From assembly GCA_947462335.1 (NCBI GenBank), contig OX381717.1, positions 42,389,523 through 42,453,522 of the forward strand: a stretch of DNA of 64,000 nt. The letters are read 5' to 3'. This stretch comes from Harmothoe impar. Its lineage: Eukaryota; Annelida; Polychaeta; Phyllodocida; Polynoidae. The position numbers and the translations under genes were made by a program. How positions within the stretch are numbered: position 1 is the stretch's first letter; each line of letters starts with the position of its first letter. Positions 1 to 8,918 of the stretch are shown one piece after another. The notes below the pieces were generated by a model that had not been told where the DNA came from, did not search any database, and worked only from the letters and a program-made list of their open reading frames with translations.

Positions 1-175
1 CCCGATTTATACAACAGCAGCACCAACTAAACAGCTTTCTTTGCATTGTCTAATAGGACAGTCCCTCACCAACATAGGAACCTAGTTAACAGTCTCAAAC
101 ACAGGTAGCTGTTTGGTCCTGCTGCTAGCATACAGAGTAGTTCTTGTTGGGATTGGGACCAATCCCCCTCAACGT

Positions 176-252
176 CCCGGAGGAGCAGTCGGTTAGCTGT
201 TGGGCTCAATGATCTGAGGTTGTGGGTACGGATCCTGCTAGATACCCGGGCT
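176..252 (+). repeat. tRNA-derived SINE head
   Basis: An A-box-like GGTTAGCTGTTGGG is followed about 35 nt later by a B-box-like GGGTACGGATCCTG, the internal promoter layout of a tRNA-type Pol III gene. It lacks an obvious intact acceptor stem, so I call it a SINE head and not a tRNA gene. Confidence 0.4.
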
Positions 253-637
253 CTCAAAGAGAAAAAGAGCTCTTAAATATAACCACCTCCTAGAGGTGTA
301 TGTCAATGTATGTCTGGTTATTATGGACTGAACTGTTAAAATACCCAAACTGACCCTTTACCAGGTTATTTGATTTTCTCTACATTCTAATAAACTAACA
401 GGGTATCTCATCAGAGGGAGAGGAGGGCGGGGGAGCCAGTACTATAATGAGATTTTCCCAATATGAAGCATACAATGAAAATTAAGACCCATTTGTTCTT
501 CATAAAATACTAAACAATGTACAACATTTTATATCTATGAGGTCGGAGTATCTTATGCAGAATTATCAGTGTTTTAATTTTGTATTTTTTCCTCCTATGA
601 ATTTAAACTGTTCTCTACCATCTGCCCTTCACTGCAG

Positions 638-767
638 GATCCCCACCCTGCACACCCTCTCCTTGTCTAAACGGTGGAAATATTATGTGCATACGATGGA
701 ACAAACACATTTTGTTCATGTCCTATAGGGTTTTCTGGTACTGAGTGCCAACATGGGCATGGGCAGG
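638..767 (+). CDS. EGF-like exon, frameshifted (gene 1)
   Basis: A strong acceptor (pyrimidine tract then TGCAG) precedes an exon that starts and ends in phase 1 and closes on GG|gtaagt. Its first part reads CTPSPCLNGG in one frame. Its second part reads DGTNTFCSCPIGFSGTEC in a different frame, so together they make one EGF domain with the usual CLNGG and CxCPxGFxGxxC motifs. The exon is 130 nt, one more than a multiple of three, and the break lies near 682-690. Either this copy is damaged or the assembly has a one-base error. It belongs with the EGF exons at 8919 and beyond; the retrotransposon lies in the intron between them. Earlier exons, including the start, lie outside the window or are not recognisable. 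Confidence 0.6.
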
Positions 768-1310
768 GTAAGTTATGCATCTTAAATCACACATTCTAAC
801 TCAAACATCAGTATTCATAAATATTCATAATATTTTATAAATATGCATTTACTGTAATTTTAAGCAACTTTCAGCAAAAGATTGATTTGATAAATAGCCC
901 TCTGTAGCTAGCTTGAAGCAATTTCAAGCAACTTTGATCTGAAAAAGAAATTCAATTAAGATGGGCTAGGAGATAATTTGGGGTCGATTTTTAATCTTCA
1001 GTTCCACAACGTGTTTGAGTTTATAAGGTCCATCAAATATGTGTGTAGCTTTTTAGATGATTCAGATGCTTATAAATCCATAAAATAAAGGGAAAATTAT
1101 TGTCAGAATTGGTCAGGGGACCAGTCTGTATTAGGTTTTAGGCTGTTTTCTCCATATCCTTTGCATTTATGAGTATCAGAATGATTTAGAAAGTTACATA
1201 TATATCCATATGGACATTATGAGCTCAAATATGTGAAAAATAAAAATCGACCCAAAATCAGACATCAATAGTTATAAATATTTTATAAATATGCATTCAC
1301 TTTTAGGAAA
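768..1310. other. Intronic AT-rich DNA
   Basis: No coding signal. AAGCAACTTT-type words recur at 861-945 and again at 8722-8815 on the far side of the retrotransposon, suggesting an older dispersed repeat into which the element may have inserted. Confidence 0.4.
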
Positions 1311-1607
1311 GGAACGTTATGACTAGACTGGACTAGACGCGAGGAAGCTGGGCTCCCGGTCTAATGCCGATTTTACACAAGAAATATTAACTAAATAGGA
1401 AACAACCTGCGACAAAGTTTTCCGCTAAGGTGAGAGGATTCTATTGGTGAAAGAATTATTCTGGAAAAATAATTTTTCACAAAGTTATTGCTATTTTTAG
1501 AGGAGCCCGCTAGCACTCCAGAGACTGAGCGACAATAAGGGGAGTGCCCATTGGCTTAGACGTTCATACAAAGTGGCCCAACGGTTCTTCAAACATTCAA
1601 AATTAAA

Positions 1608-2906
1608 ATGCCGACTAAAGCAGAAATGGACCAGAAGCTGGATAAAATCATTAATGATAATGCAATGTTCATGGAGAAGCTAACTAAAATGGAAAGTATA
1701 GTGGAGAAAGTGAGCAAAATTGAGGAGAAACTAGATCCTTTATTGGAAAAAATTCCAGCAATTGAGAAGTCGTTGGAGAGGCATGATGTACTCTTCACAG
1801 AATTGGAAACAGCTGAGGCACAGAAGAAACTAAAGTTTGATGAGCTGTCAGATAAAGTAGTGACCATGGGTGCTGAGATGAATGGGCTTAGCAAAGATGA
1901 GATAAGAGAGCTGGTTAAAGAAGAGATAAGAGCCATTGTGAAGGATGAGGTGAAGACCATCAAAAAAGTTGTAGCTGAAGAGGAAAGCACGGTGGATAGA
2001 AAGTACAATCTTGTGCTTTTGAATGTGCCTGAAAGGCGCAATGAAAATCTAATTGGAGATATAGCTGATATCCTGTTGACATCAAAAAATGATTTCTACA
2101 AAGATCTCAAGTCTGCAACAAGGCTAGGTAAACAAAGGGGATTCAAGAGGCCGAGAGTCATTCTTATGACTTTCAAGTCTGTGCAAAGGAGAAATCTGGC
2201 GTATGCTGGAAGATTTTTGATCAAAGAAAATCCTCGCTGTGCAAGTTTCAAGTTGTATGAAGACCAGACAGAAGTAGAAAGAGATCAGAGGGAAGTCATG
2301 AGGGGCCTAGTAGATCTAGGAAAAGACCTTCATAAAGAGATAAAGATGGCTGGTAACTCAATTGAGTTAGATGGTAACAAGTACTCGTACAAAGATTTGG
2401 ATAAACTACCACAAGAGTTGACAGTGGAAAAGGCGTTCGTGAGGGAGACAAATTCTTCAATTTTGTTCCAGAGTAAAAACGCCTATCTCTCCAATCATTA
2501 CCTCAGGACCATAAAGTTTGAGGAAAAAGAGTTCACTTGCAATGAGCAGGCCTTCTTCTTCAAAAAGGCTCAAGTATGTGGAAAGGAAGAAGATGGCAAG
2601 AAAATCATGAAGTTAAAATGCCCGAAAGCAATGAAGAAAATTGGTGACGCAATGCAATCTAATGAAGCATGGGAAGCAAGCAAGCTCGAGACCCTCAAAG
2701 CTATAAACATTGTCAAATACAGTGACCATCAAGACCTTGGAGACAAGCTTAGAAGTACAAGGAAAGTCTTAGAAGAAGCAACAGGAGATAGGTTCTATGG
2801 CAAAGGCCATTATCTACTAACCAAAGAAGCTAAAGAAGGGAAGGGAACAGGAGAGAACAGGTTTGGACTTATCCTGATGGAGATCCGTGATCTTATTCGC
2901 ACATGA
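1608..2906 (+). CDS. Retrotransposon ORF1 protein with C-terminal NADAR domain
   Basis: The 432-residue protein has a charged heptad-rich coiled coil (about residues 5-125), an RRM-like segment (about 132-215, starting YNLVLLNVPERRNE), and a small basic C-terminal region (about 216-270). This is the order of LINE-1 ORF1 RNA chaperones, which trimerise through the coiled coil and coat the element RNA. Residues about 284-430 then match the NADAR (YbiA-like) fold: LSNHY, EQAFFFKKA, CPKAMKKIG, a WE..K segment, YGKGHYL, GENRFGLILMEIR. NADAR proteins act on ADP-ribose or riboflavin-pathway glycosidic bonds. Whether this copy is catalytic is unknown, but the Glu of EQAF and the G-N..G..LM.IR terminus are kept. 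The ATG at 1608 opens the longest frame and directly starts the coiled coil. The reverse-strand ORF at 1589-2041 is a shadow of the coiled coil. Confidence 0.85.
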   Translation: MPTKAEMDQKLDKIINDNAMFMEKLTKMESIVEKVSKIEEKLDPLLEKIPAIEKSLERHDVLFTELETAEAQKKLKFDELSDKVVTMGAEMNGLSKDEIRELVKEEIRAIVKDEVKTIKKVVAEEESTVDRKYNLVLLNVPERRNENLIGDIADILLTSKNDFYKDLKSATRLGKQRGFKRPRVILMTFKSVQRRNLAYAGRFLIKENPRCASFKLYEDQTEVERDQREVMRGLVDLGKDLHKEIKMAGNSIELDGNKYSYKDLDKLPQELTVEKAFVRETNSSILFQSKNAYLSNHYLRTIKFEEKEFTCNEQAFFFKKAQVCGKEEDGKKIMKLKCPKAMKKIGDAMQSNEAWEASKLETLKAINIVKYSDHQDLGDKLRSTRKVLEEATGDRFYGKGHYLLTKEAKEGKGTGENRFGLILMEIRDLIRT

Positions 2907-3534
2907 AAACATTATTTGTGTTGAAACCGCACGTACGTTTGCCTTTAAATTTTAATACGTCTTAGACTACGGCTTCCTACATTGTTTAACACCTTTTATA
3001 TAATCTACAAAAATTTTTAACGTATATTGAGAGGGTTTTATAAAAAGCCGGTACCCGAATTCAGCTTAGACTCGTGAAACCGGAAGTTGGTGGATCGCCA
3101 TTTGTAAACAAAAGAAGACGCGCATAGCAACATGCCTGGTTACCGAGCGTACGCTTGGTTTTTAAATAATACTATTGTCGTGGATGTATTACAACGTCCA
3201 TGTCATGTCATTTTTATTTGTGGGAATATTCTAATATGCTAACTATTTTATAGAGTGGATTCAATTCAAATTATTAGTATATTTAAATTTAATTACGTAC
3301 CTGCTTTCGTGCTGCGGAATACAGGAAGTTGAAAATCCAAGATGGCGATTGTAAACAAGAAGAATATCGAGTGGGCGCTTGGCGGAGGTGATTTTTCATG
3401 AATTGCCTTGGATATTACGTGTTATTGGTGGAAATAATATTATAAAATACGCATTGAAGTGCCATCTTGCTGTGAATGATCCAAGAGGCGACCAAATCCT
3501 GCTTTTTTAATCTGAAATTGGCAAACTACGTTGC
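2907..3534 (+). promoter_or_regulatory. Inter-ORF spacer with duplicated ETS/YY1-like modules
   Basis: This 628-nt spacer has no ORF. It carries two related modules. The first has CCGGAAGTTGGTGG followed by GCCATTTGTAAACAAAAGA (3080-3114). The second has CAGGAAGTTGAAAATCC followed by AAGATGGCGATTGTAAACAA (3323-3359). CCGGAAGT is an ETS-type core and AAGATGGCG is a YY1-type core. A TATAAAA also occurs near 3039. Inference: an internal promoter for the downstream ORFs, or the leader of a separate element. Confidence 0.35.
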
Positions 3535-4266
3535 ATGTTGATGAATCACTATAGTGACTTGCAGAATTATTGTCACAATATGGAAGCACCGCAGATTCAC
3601 TTGTACTCTGATGGGAGGATTAGTGAGGAAGTGTATTATAAGATTATATCTCGAGGAGACTTTGTCACTCCCATGCTACTACACGATTACAACCACATGG
3701 GACTGAAATGCCTAATGCAAAAGGTTTTTACATATCTTGAGACAAGACCAAATGACTTGATGATAATTCATGGAGGGATCAACGATCTTATCAAAAGGGA
3801 CAGTAGTGGATCTCAAGATACAAGAATGCAGCTTAGGAGTCCACCTGCTGAGGCAAATATGCCTTTATCAGACTACCTATATGGTATTGTGTACAAGTTA
3901 ATATATGAGATTGATGAGACAATAGTCGAATCTGGAAGGAATTTCAATGTTTCACTGTGTCAGTTATCCACAATTGAATTAGAGACGTATTTTCCTGGTA
4001 GTGAGTACACTATTGAGCATCAGGATGGTTTAGACACTGCTGTTATGGCAGCCAATTGGCAAATTTTTGAATTTAACAAGAAAAGAGGAACGCTCACGCC
4101 GTGGACTGGGAACGAAGTACAGCATAAGCGCAAGAACAATGTCAGGATGTGCTATGATTTATTACGGGATGGATATATGCCAACTTCCACCCTACAAGAA
4201 CTGTGGGCAAAGGACATTGCAGTGGCAGCGAGAAAATTTGAATCAAGGCAGATTGGTGTGGTTTAA
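3535..4266 (+). CDS. SGNH-hydrolase-like retrotransposon protein
   Basis: The 243-residue ORF lies in the same element between ORF1 and the polymerase ORF. The clearest motif is LMIIHGGINDL (about residues 75-85), which matches block III (GxND) of SGNH/GDSL esterases. The block I position reads QIHLYSDGRISEE, where the usual GDS is not canonical. The block V region reads WTGNEVQHKRKN, where the usual D-x-x-H is altered. The fold is therefore plausible but catalytic competence is doubtful. Esterase domains are known in CR1-type elements, where they may help with membrane or RNP handling. Two ATGs lie close together (3535 and 3541) and I keep the first. The overlapping ORF at 4067-4288 is a shadow. 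Confidence 0.65.
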   Translation: MLMNHYSDLQNYCHNMEAPQIHLYSDGRISEEVYYKIISRGDFVTPMLLHDYNHMGLKCLMQKVFTYLETRPNDLMIIHGGINDLIKRDSSGSQDTRMQLRSPPAEANMPLSDYLYGIVYKLIYEIDETIVESGRNFNVSLCQLSTIELETYFPGSEYTIEHQDGLDTAVMAANWQIFEFNKKRGTLTPWTGNEVQHKRKNNVRMCYDLLRDGYMPTSTLQELWAKDIAVAARKFESRQIGVV

Positions 4267-4339
4267 TATGGAGCATGTAAATTTGTGAATATTTCTATTA
4301 TTCAATGCTTAGAACTTATATTCAAAATTTAAGTTGTAC

Positions 4340-4365
4340 ATATATTTGTATTACAACAAATATAT
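4340..4365 (+). other. RNA hairpin H3, shared loop motif
   Basis: A perfect 9-bp inverted repeat (ATATATTTG / CAAATATAT) encloses TATTACAA. It contains the motif TGTATTACAAC that recurs in two other hairpins of this element. It lies 74 nt after the SGNH-like stop codon. Confidence 0.55.
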
Positions 4366-4442
4366 AGTTACCGGTAAAACTGTGTGTTGAAACAGTGAAG
4401 TTTAAAAATAGCAACAAAACGAAAAAATGAAACAACAATAAC

Positions 4443-4471
4443 AAGCACTCTTGTATTACAACAGGGTGCTT
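4443..4471 (+). other. RNA hairpin H1, shared loop motif
   Basis: The stem AAGCACTCT / AGGGTGCTT is 9 bp with one G-T wobble and encloses the 11-nt loop TGTATTACAAC. It lies 177 nt after the SGNH-like stop codon. The stem is unrelated in sequence to that of H2, while the loop is identical. Confidence 0.65.
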
Positions 4472-5055
4472 TGTAATCTGTATGTTCTATTGAAAAATGT
4501 TATAAGACTAACGTTGATTTTTGATTATAGCAATCTGTGTGTGTAAAGTGTGTGGTGTATATAGTACCTTAATTTATTGGTGTATATAATATATTAATTA
4601 ATTAATGAAATTAGAATGCTGATTCGAATTACTAATTACTTACAGGGTATAATGATAATTAAATGTTAATATTTGCTGATTTGTCTGTTAAGCTGGTAGA
4701 AAGAAATGTTTCTCATTTATGTTTATAATGAAGGTATTTATGTTCATATTGAAAATATTTATATTTATATTTATATTGAAAATTGTTTAATTATGTGCTT
4801 ATAGCACAATCTGGATAATGAAGTAATTATCTAGGTATTAAATATAGTATTGTAAATCGGTGTTGGACTGGAGAGTTCCAGTATTAGGTCAAAAGTTATA
4901 ATCGTTCTGATATGAGTGAAGAGAAATTTATTCCCCCCCCTCCCCCCCTCATCATTGTTCATCATCATCATTATATGCAGTACGTTACAATGTAGTTAAA
5001 ATAGTTATTGTTGAAGACTCTGGTCAATGTGTGTTAATACGTGTGTCAAATCATA
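4472..5055 (+). other. AT-rich spacer before ORF2
   Basis: Between hairpin H1 and the polymerase start the sequence is very AT-rich, with ATTTATATTT runs near 4740-4790 and a C-rich tract near 4933-4949. No ORF. It may hold translation or internal promoter signals, but nothing specific is recognisable. Confidence 0.35.
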
Positions 5056-7989
5056 ATGGTTGGTAAGACAAAAGGTCTTAAAACTGTTTTTTGGAATGGA
5101 CAAAGTGTGGTTTCCTCTAAGTCGGTAACGCTTAAGGAATCATTGTTGGATTTAAATGCAAATATTATTAATTTATCTGAAACATGGTTGAAGGAAAGTA
5201 TGGGTGAATATATTTTTAATTTAGAAGGTTATGTCACGCACAGGTTAGATAGGCTCTATTTAAATAAAAATGGGGATGAAAAAAGGGGTGGTGGTTTAGC
5301 CACCCTCATACAAAACGATGTCAGGCATGAGGTATCGTCTGAAGATGAGCTAAGTGTTATGAATGAGAATCTAGAGTTGATGGCCATCAAAGTTAGTCTG
5401 CCATTTACGAGGAAAATATATGTTTTAAATGCATACAGGCCTCCTTCAGGGAATATTGATGCCTTTTTTCTTAACATTATAAAAGCTCTAGCAAAAATAA
5501 GAAAGTTAGAAGGTAAAAAGAATGTAGATTTCTTGTTAGGTGGAGATCTTAATATAGATTATAGCAAAAATTCCAAGGCTAAAGAGAGACTAACTCTGGT
5601 GGAAGCAGCTTTTGGATTAACTCAATACATTAATGAGCCTACTAGACCTCTGTATTCAAGTGCAGTGATTGACCTAATACTGACAAATTTTAATGATGTT
5701 GCTGAAGCTGGTACCATTGAAACAGGTGTTGAAGATGTAAATATAAGTGACCACATACCGGTATTTATTGTGAGAAAACGGGTTAAAGGTAGCGCTATTA
5801 TAGCAGCTGATTTTATGGGTAGAACTTATAGAAGATATTTAAAAGATGAAATGATTACTCATATGAAGAATTTAAATTGGGATATATTTTTCGCATGTGT
5901 GGATCCAAACGAGGCTTGGAAGATATTTTTTGATCATCTAATTAAGTATTTAGATGGGAAGTGCCCGATAAAAAGAAATATTTTTAAGAGAGAAAAGCCC
6001 TCCTGGATTACACCGGAGGTTGCTACTTTAATGAGGGATAGAGATATTGCACTAAAGAGAGCTAAGAGAACTAAAAGGCCCGAGGATAAAGAAGTTGCTA
6101 GGTTTCTGAAAAATAGATCAAATATTAAAAATAAAAAAACTCATGATAATTACATAAAAAATCAGTTGAAAAAACATGCAAAGGATCCAAAAAAGTTCTG
6201 GGAAGAATTGAAGAAACTTCTACCTAAGGGGAGTAAAAATAACAGCTTTAATTTGAAGAATGATTTAGGGGATGAAATACCAACTGAAGGGGCGGCTCAA
6301 CACATTAATGAATTCTTTGCTAATGTAGGTAAGAATTTGGCAGATAAAATACCTGTATTTCAAGGTCAAATTCCTATGGATAATGTGGAGGTAGACCAAG
6401 AATTTGAATTCTCAGAGATTCTTCTAGAAGATCTAATGAAAGAGTTGAAGAATATTGATGTTGAAAAATCTTCTGGTTTTGATAATGTATCTTCAAGTGT
6501 ACTAAAAGACTGTCTCATAGGCATGTCTGAGCATTTTAGGTTTGTCCTAAATTTATCAGTAACTAGTGGAAAATTTCCTAAAAGTTGGAAAAATGGTAAA
6601 ATCTCACCGATTCCTAAAATAAGTAACCCAATAAGTGTTGGGGATCTTAGGCCAATTTCTTTACTTCCTATTACTGGAAAAATACTTGAAAAGTTTATAC
6701 ATAAGCAAACATCCACCTTTTTGGAGGGGAATAATTTATTAACTGATAAACAAAATGGTTTTAGATCAAAAAGAGGAACTCAGGATACAATCTTGAAATT
6801 GTCTAAGAGTATATTTGAATCATTAAATAATGATATGATGGTAGGGGCCGTTTTCATTGATTATCGTAAAGCATTTGATACAATAAATCATATTAAATTA
6901 TTAGATAAATTACCACTTTTTGGCTTCTCACCCTTTGTGGTTAACTGGTTCAGAGATTATTTATCAAGTAGAGCGCAGAAAACTATAGCAAATAACCATC
7001 ATTCTGATTGGGCTGATATAACTTTTGGAGTACCCCAGGGTTCTATTTTGGGCCCTCTACTTTTTATACTTTATATAAATGATTTGTCTAAGATTAGATT
7101 AAATTGTAATTTATTACAATATGCGGATGACACTGTATTGTTTGTAGAAGGATTAAATGTAAATCAAATTAGGGTTGATATACAGCATGATATGGACATT
7201 TTAGTAAATTATTGTGATAAAAACCAATTAACCATCAATCCAACTAAGACAAAAACAATGTTGTATACGTATAGGTTAGGAGTCAAACTTGATGGTGTGA
7301 TGGTTAAAGGACATGAATTAGAGTCGGTAGAGAGTTATAAGTACTTAGGTATCCTCATGGATGGAGATTTATCTTTCAAAAAAGAATTTAACAAAACTAT
7401 TAGTAGAATTAATCATAAAATATGGATGCTAAGTCATTTTAGAAGTTGTTTGGATGATCTAACTTCAATTACATTATTGAAGACAATGATACTACCTTAC
7501 ATGGATAATAGTAATCTATTCTTCTCTGGCTTATCGTTTCATGATCAAAAAAGGCTTCAAGTGCTTCAGAATACTGCTTTAAGGGTTTGTTATCAAGTGC
7601 TAGACCCCACTGAAATATCAGTAAAACAGTTGCATCAAAACGCAGGTATTCTACCTTTAGAACTAAAAAGGAAATATTTACAGGGCAGTATTTGTTATAG
7701 AATGATCAAAATTGACTCATTTGAAATGGTGGAAAATAGGAGAACTAGGGCAGCCGATGGCCCTCTAATAAAAACTTATCTGTCTCATAGTGAAAGAATA
7801 AGGAAATCACCAGCAAACAGTGCCATTGCAGAATGGAATAGAATTCCAGCAAGTGTCAGATTATCTGAAAATAAATTGTCTTTTAAAGTAGCCCTTAGAA
7901 AATTGATAAAGAAGTTCTTTGATGAAAAATGGATTCATGCTCAACAGTTCACTAATGATGCTGTTGAGAACATATATATTAATGTGTAG
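5056..7989 (+). CDS. Retrotransposon ORF2: AP endonuclease-reverse transcriptase
   Basis: The intact ORF is about 977 codons from the first ATG (5056); the open frame extends a few codons upstream from a GTG. The N-terminal 240 residues form an exonuclease-endonuclease-phosphatase (APE) domain: SETWL near residue 40, GGDLN near 162, SDH near 231. It nicks the target DNA. The reverse transcriptase follows at about 470-770: RPISLLP near 531, IDYRKAFDTINH near 599, VPQGSILGPLL near 660, and the catalytic YADD near 690. A conserved C-terminal 'thumb' region follows. No RNase H domain or zinc knuckle is evident. All key catalytic residues are present and the frame is unbroken, so target-primed reverse transcription is plausible. 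It is related to the 44.0-46.9 kb ORFs (shared PWIT, RFLxNxS and YRKAFDTINH-type blocks) but is a different family. Confidence 0.92.
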   Translation: MVGKTKGLKTVFWNGQSVVSSKSVTLKESLLDLNANIINLSETWLKESMGEYIFNLEGYVTHRLDRLYLNKNGDEKRGGGLATLIQNDVRHEVSSEDELSVMNENLELMAIKVSLPFTRKIYVLNAYRPPSGNIDAFFLNIIKALAKIRKLEGKKNVDFLLGGDLNIDYSKNSKAKERLTLVEAAFGLTQYINEPTRPLYSSAVIDLILTNFNDVAEAGTIETGVEDVNISDHIPVFIVRKRVKGSAIIAADFMGRTYRRYLKDEMITHMKNLNWDIFFACVDPNEAWKIFFDHLIKYLDGKCPIKRNIFKREKPSWITPEVATLMRDRDIALKRAKRTKRPEDKEVARFLKNRSNIKNKKTHDNYIKNQLKKHAKDPKKFWEELKKLLPKGSKNNSFNLKNDLGDEIPTEGAAQHINEFFANVGKNLADKIPVFQGQIPMDNVEVDQEFEFSEILLEDLMKELKNIDVEKSSGFDNVSSSVLKDCLIGMSEHFRFVLNLSVTSGKFPKSWKNGKISPIPKISNPISVGDLRPISLLPITGKILEKFIHKQTSTFLEGNNLLTDKQNGFRSKRGTQDTILKLSKSIFESLNNDMMVGAVFIDYRKAFDTINHIKLLDKLPLFGFSPFVVNWFRDYLSSRAQKTIANNHHSDWADITFGVPQGSILGPLLFILYINDLSKIRLNCNLLQYADDTVLFVEGLNVNQIRVDIQHDMDILVNYCDKNQLTINPTKTKTMLYTYRLGVKLDGVMVKGHELESVESYKYLGILMDGDLSFKKEFNKTISRINHKIWMLSHFRSCLDDLTSITLLKTMILPYMDNSNLFFSGLSFHDQKRLQVLQNTALRVCYQVLDPTEISVKQLHQNAGILPLELKRKYLQGSICYRMIKIDSFEMVENRRTRAADGPLIKTYLSHSERIRKSPANSAIAEWNRIPASVRLSENKLSFKVALRKLIKKFFDEKWIHAQQFTNDAVENIYINV

Positions 7990-8004
7990 TTGTATTAATT
8001 GAGG

Positions 8005-8031
8005 CCAATCCTTGTATTACAACAGGATTGG
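8005..8031 (+). other. RNA hairpin H2, shared loop motif
   Basis: A perfect 8-bp stem CCAATCCT / AGGATTGG encloses the 11-nt loop TGTATTACAAC, identical to that of H1. It starts 16 nt after the ORF2 stop codon, so it lies in the 3' UTR of the element. It is a candidate recognition structure for the reverse transcriptase or for termination. Confidence 0.65.
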
Positions 8032-8918
8032 GTTTATGATTATTCTGATTATTCGTTTATGACTATTCTGATTATTCGTTTATTTGTTAATGGATGTAAT
8101 TATATTCATATCTATATTATAATGTAATAATATCGGTGTGTGAGTATGTGAGTATGTGAGGTATTTAGTGTACTTTATGGTCCAGTGAATTTGTAATTTG
8201 TAATTTTATCCACAACATAAATAACTGTAGAGAAAAATATATAGTATAGTATAGTATATATTACCAACTATTGATATTCTGTTAACATGTGTGAGTGGCA
8301 GAATTAATTCTGTTTTAATTCTGTTTTAATCTTGTAATTTTACCAATTTAAAACACGATCTTGTTCTTCTCCTTGTTGTTTAAAAATCCCAATTGTGTGG
8401 AAATATATTAATGCATGAATGTTCATTTAGAGCCATCATATGGCTAAAAGTACTAGTCTGCATATTTATGTCAACAACCATTCATCCCCCCCCCCAAGTA
8501 ATATCACCAAAAGAATTATTAAATTCTTCTGTATATTAAAGCTAAAAGGAGATATTTATTGATGAAGCATAATATTGTGATATATCTCAAGGACTGTTAA
8601 TATCTTCTTTGTCCTCTGAGCAAACTGTTGATAACTGCATTCATTTGTAGATTGTTTGTTCAGACTAATAAACCTTTTAAATTGAAATTGAAATTGAATT
8701 GTATAAATCATCCGATTGATTTAAAGCAACTTTAAGCAACATATTAAGTTGATTAATAGTTTTCTTTAACCCGTTAGAAGCAGCAACTCTGATTAGAAAA
8801 AATGTTGCTCAAAGTTACTGAATATTCATTCAGTGGCCCTATTTGATATTGACAAAACCATTTCATTGGCCAGTGGACAACCAGTTTTACTCTTATATTT
8901 ACATTTATAACTGTCTAG

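Larger units (their letters stand above)
1311..8699 (+). mobile_element. Near-complete non-LTR retrotransposon, three ORFs
   Basis: The unit runs from an untranslated leader near 1311 through three sense ORFs to a 3' tail of three ATTGAA units at about 8680-8699. A short tandem tail in place of poly-A is typical of CR1/L2-type non-LTR elements. ORF order is coiled-coil/RRM/NADAR, then SGNH-like, then endonuclease plus reverse transcriptase. All three are open, so the copy looks recent and may still be functional. The intergenic spacers are long (628 and about 790 nt), unusual for a bicistronic-style element. No LTRs and no clear target-site duplication were seen, so the 5' boundary is approximate. 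It lies in an intron of an EGF gene, in the same orientation. An alternative is two adjacent elements, one ending near 3000 and the other starting near 3060. Confidence 0.8.

Noticed and set aside
1589..2041. 150-codon minus-strand ORF
   Set aside because: Antisense shadow of the ORF1 coiled coil; Ser/Leu-rich composition comes from the Glu/Lys codons opposite.
6366..6716. 116-codon minus-strand ORF
   Set aside because: Antisense shadow of the reverse-transcriptase ORF.
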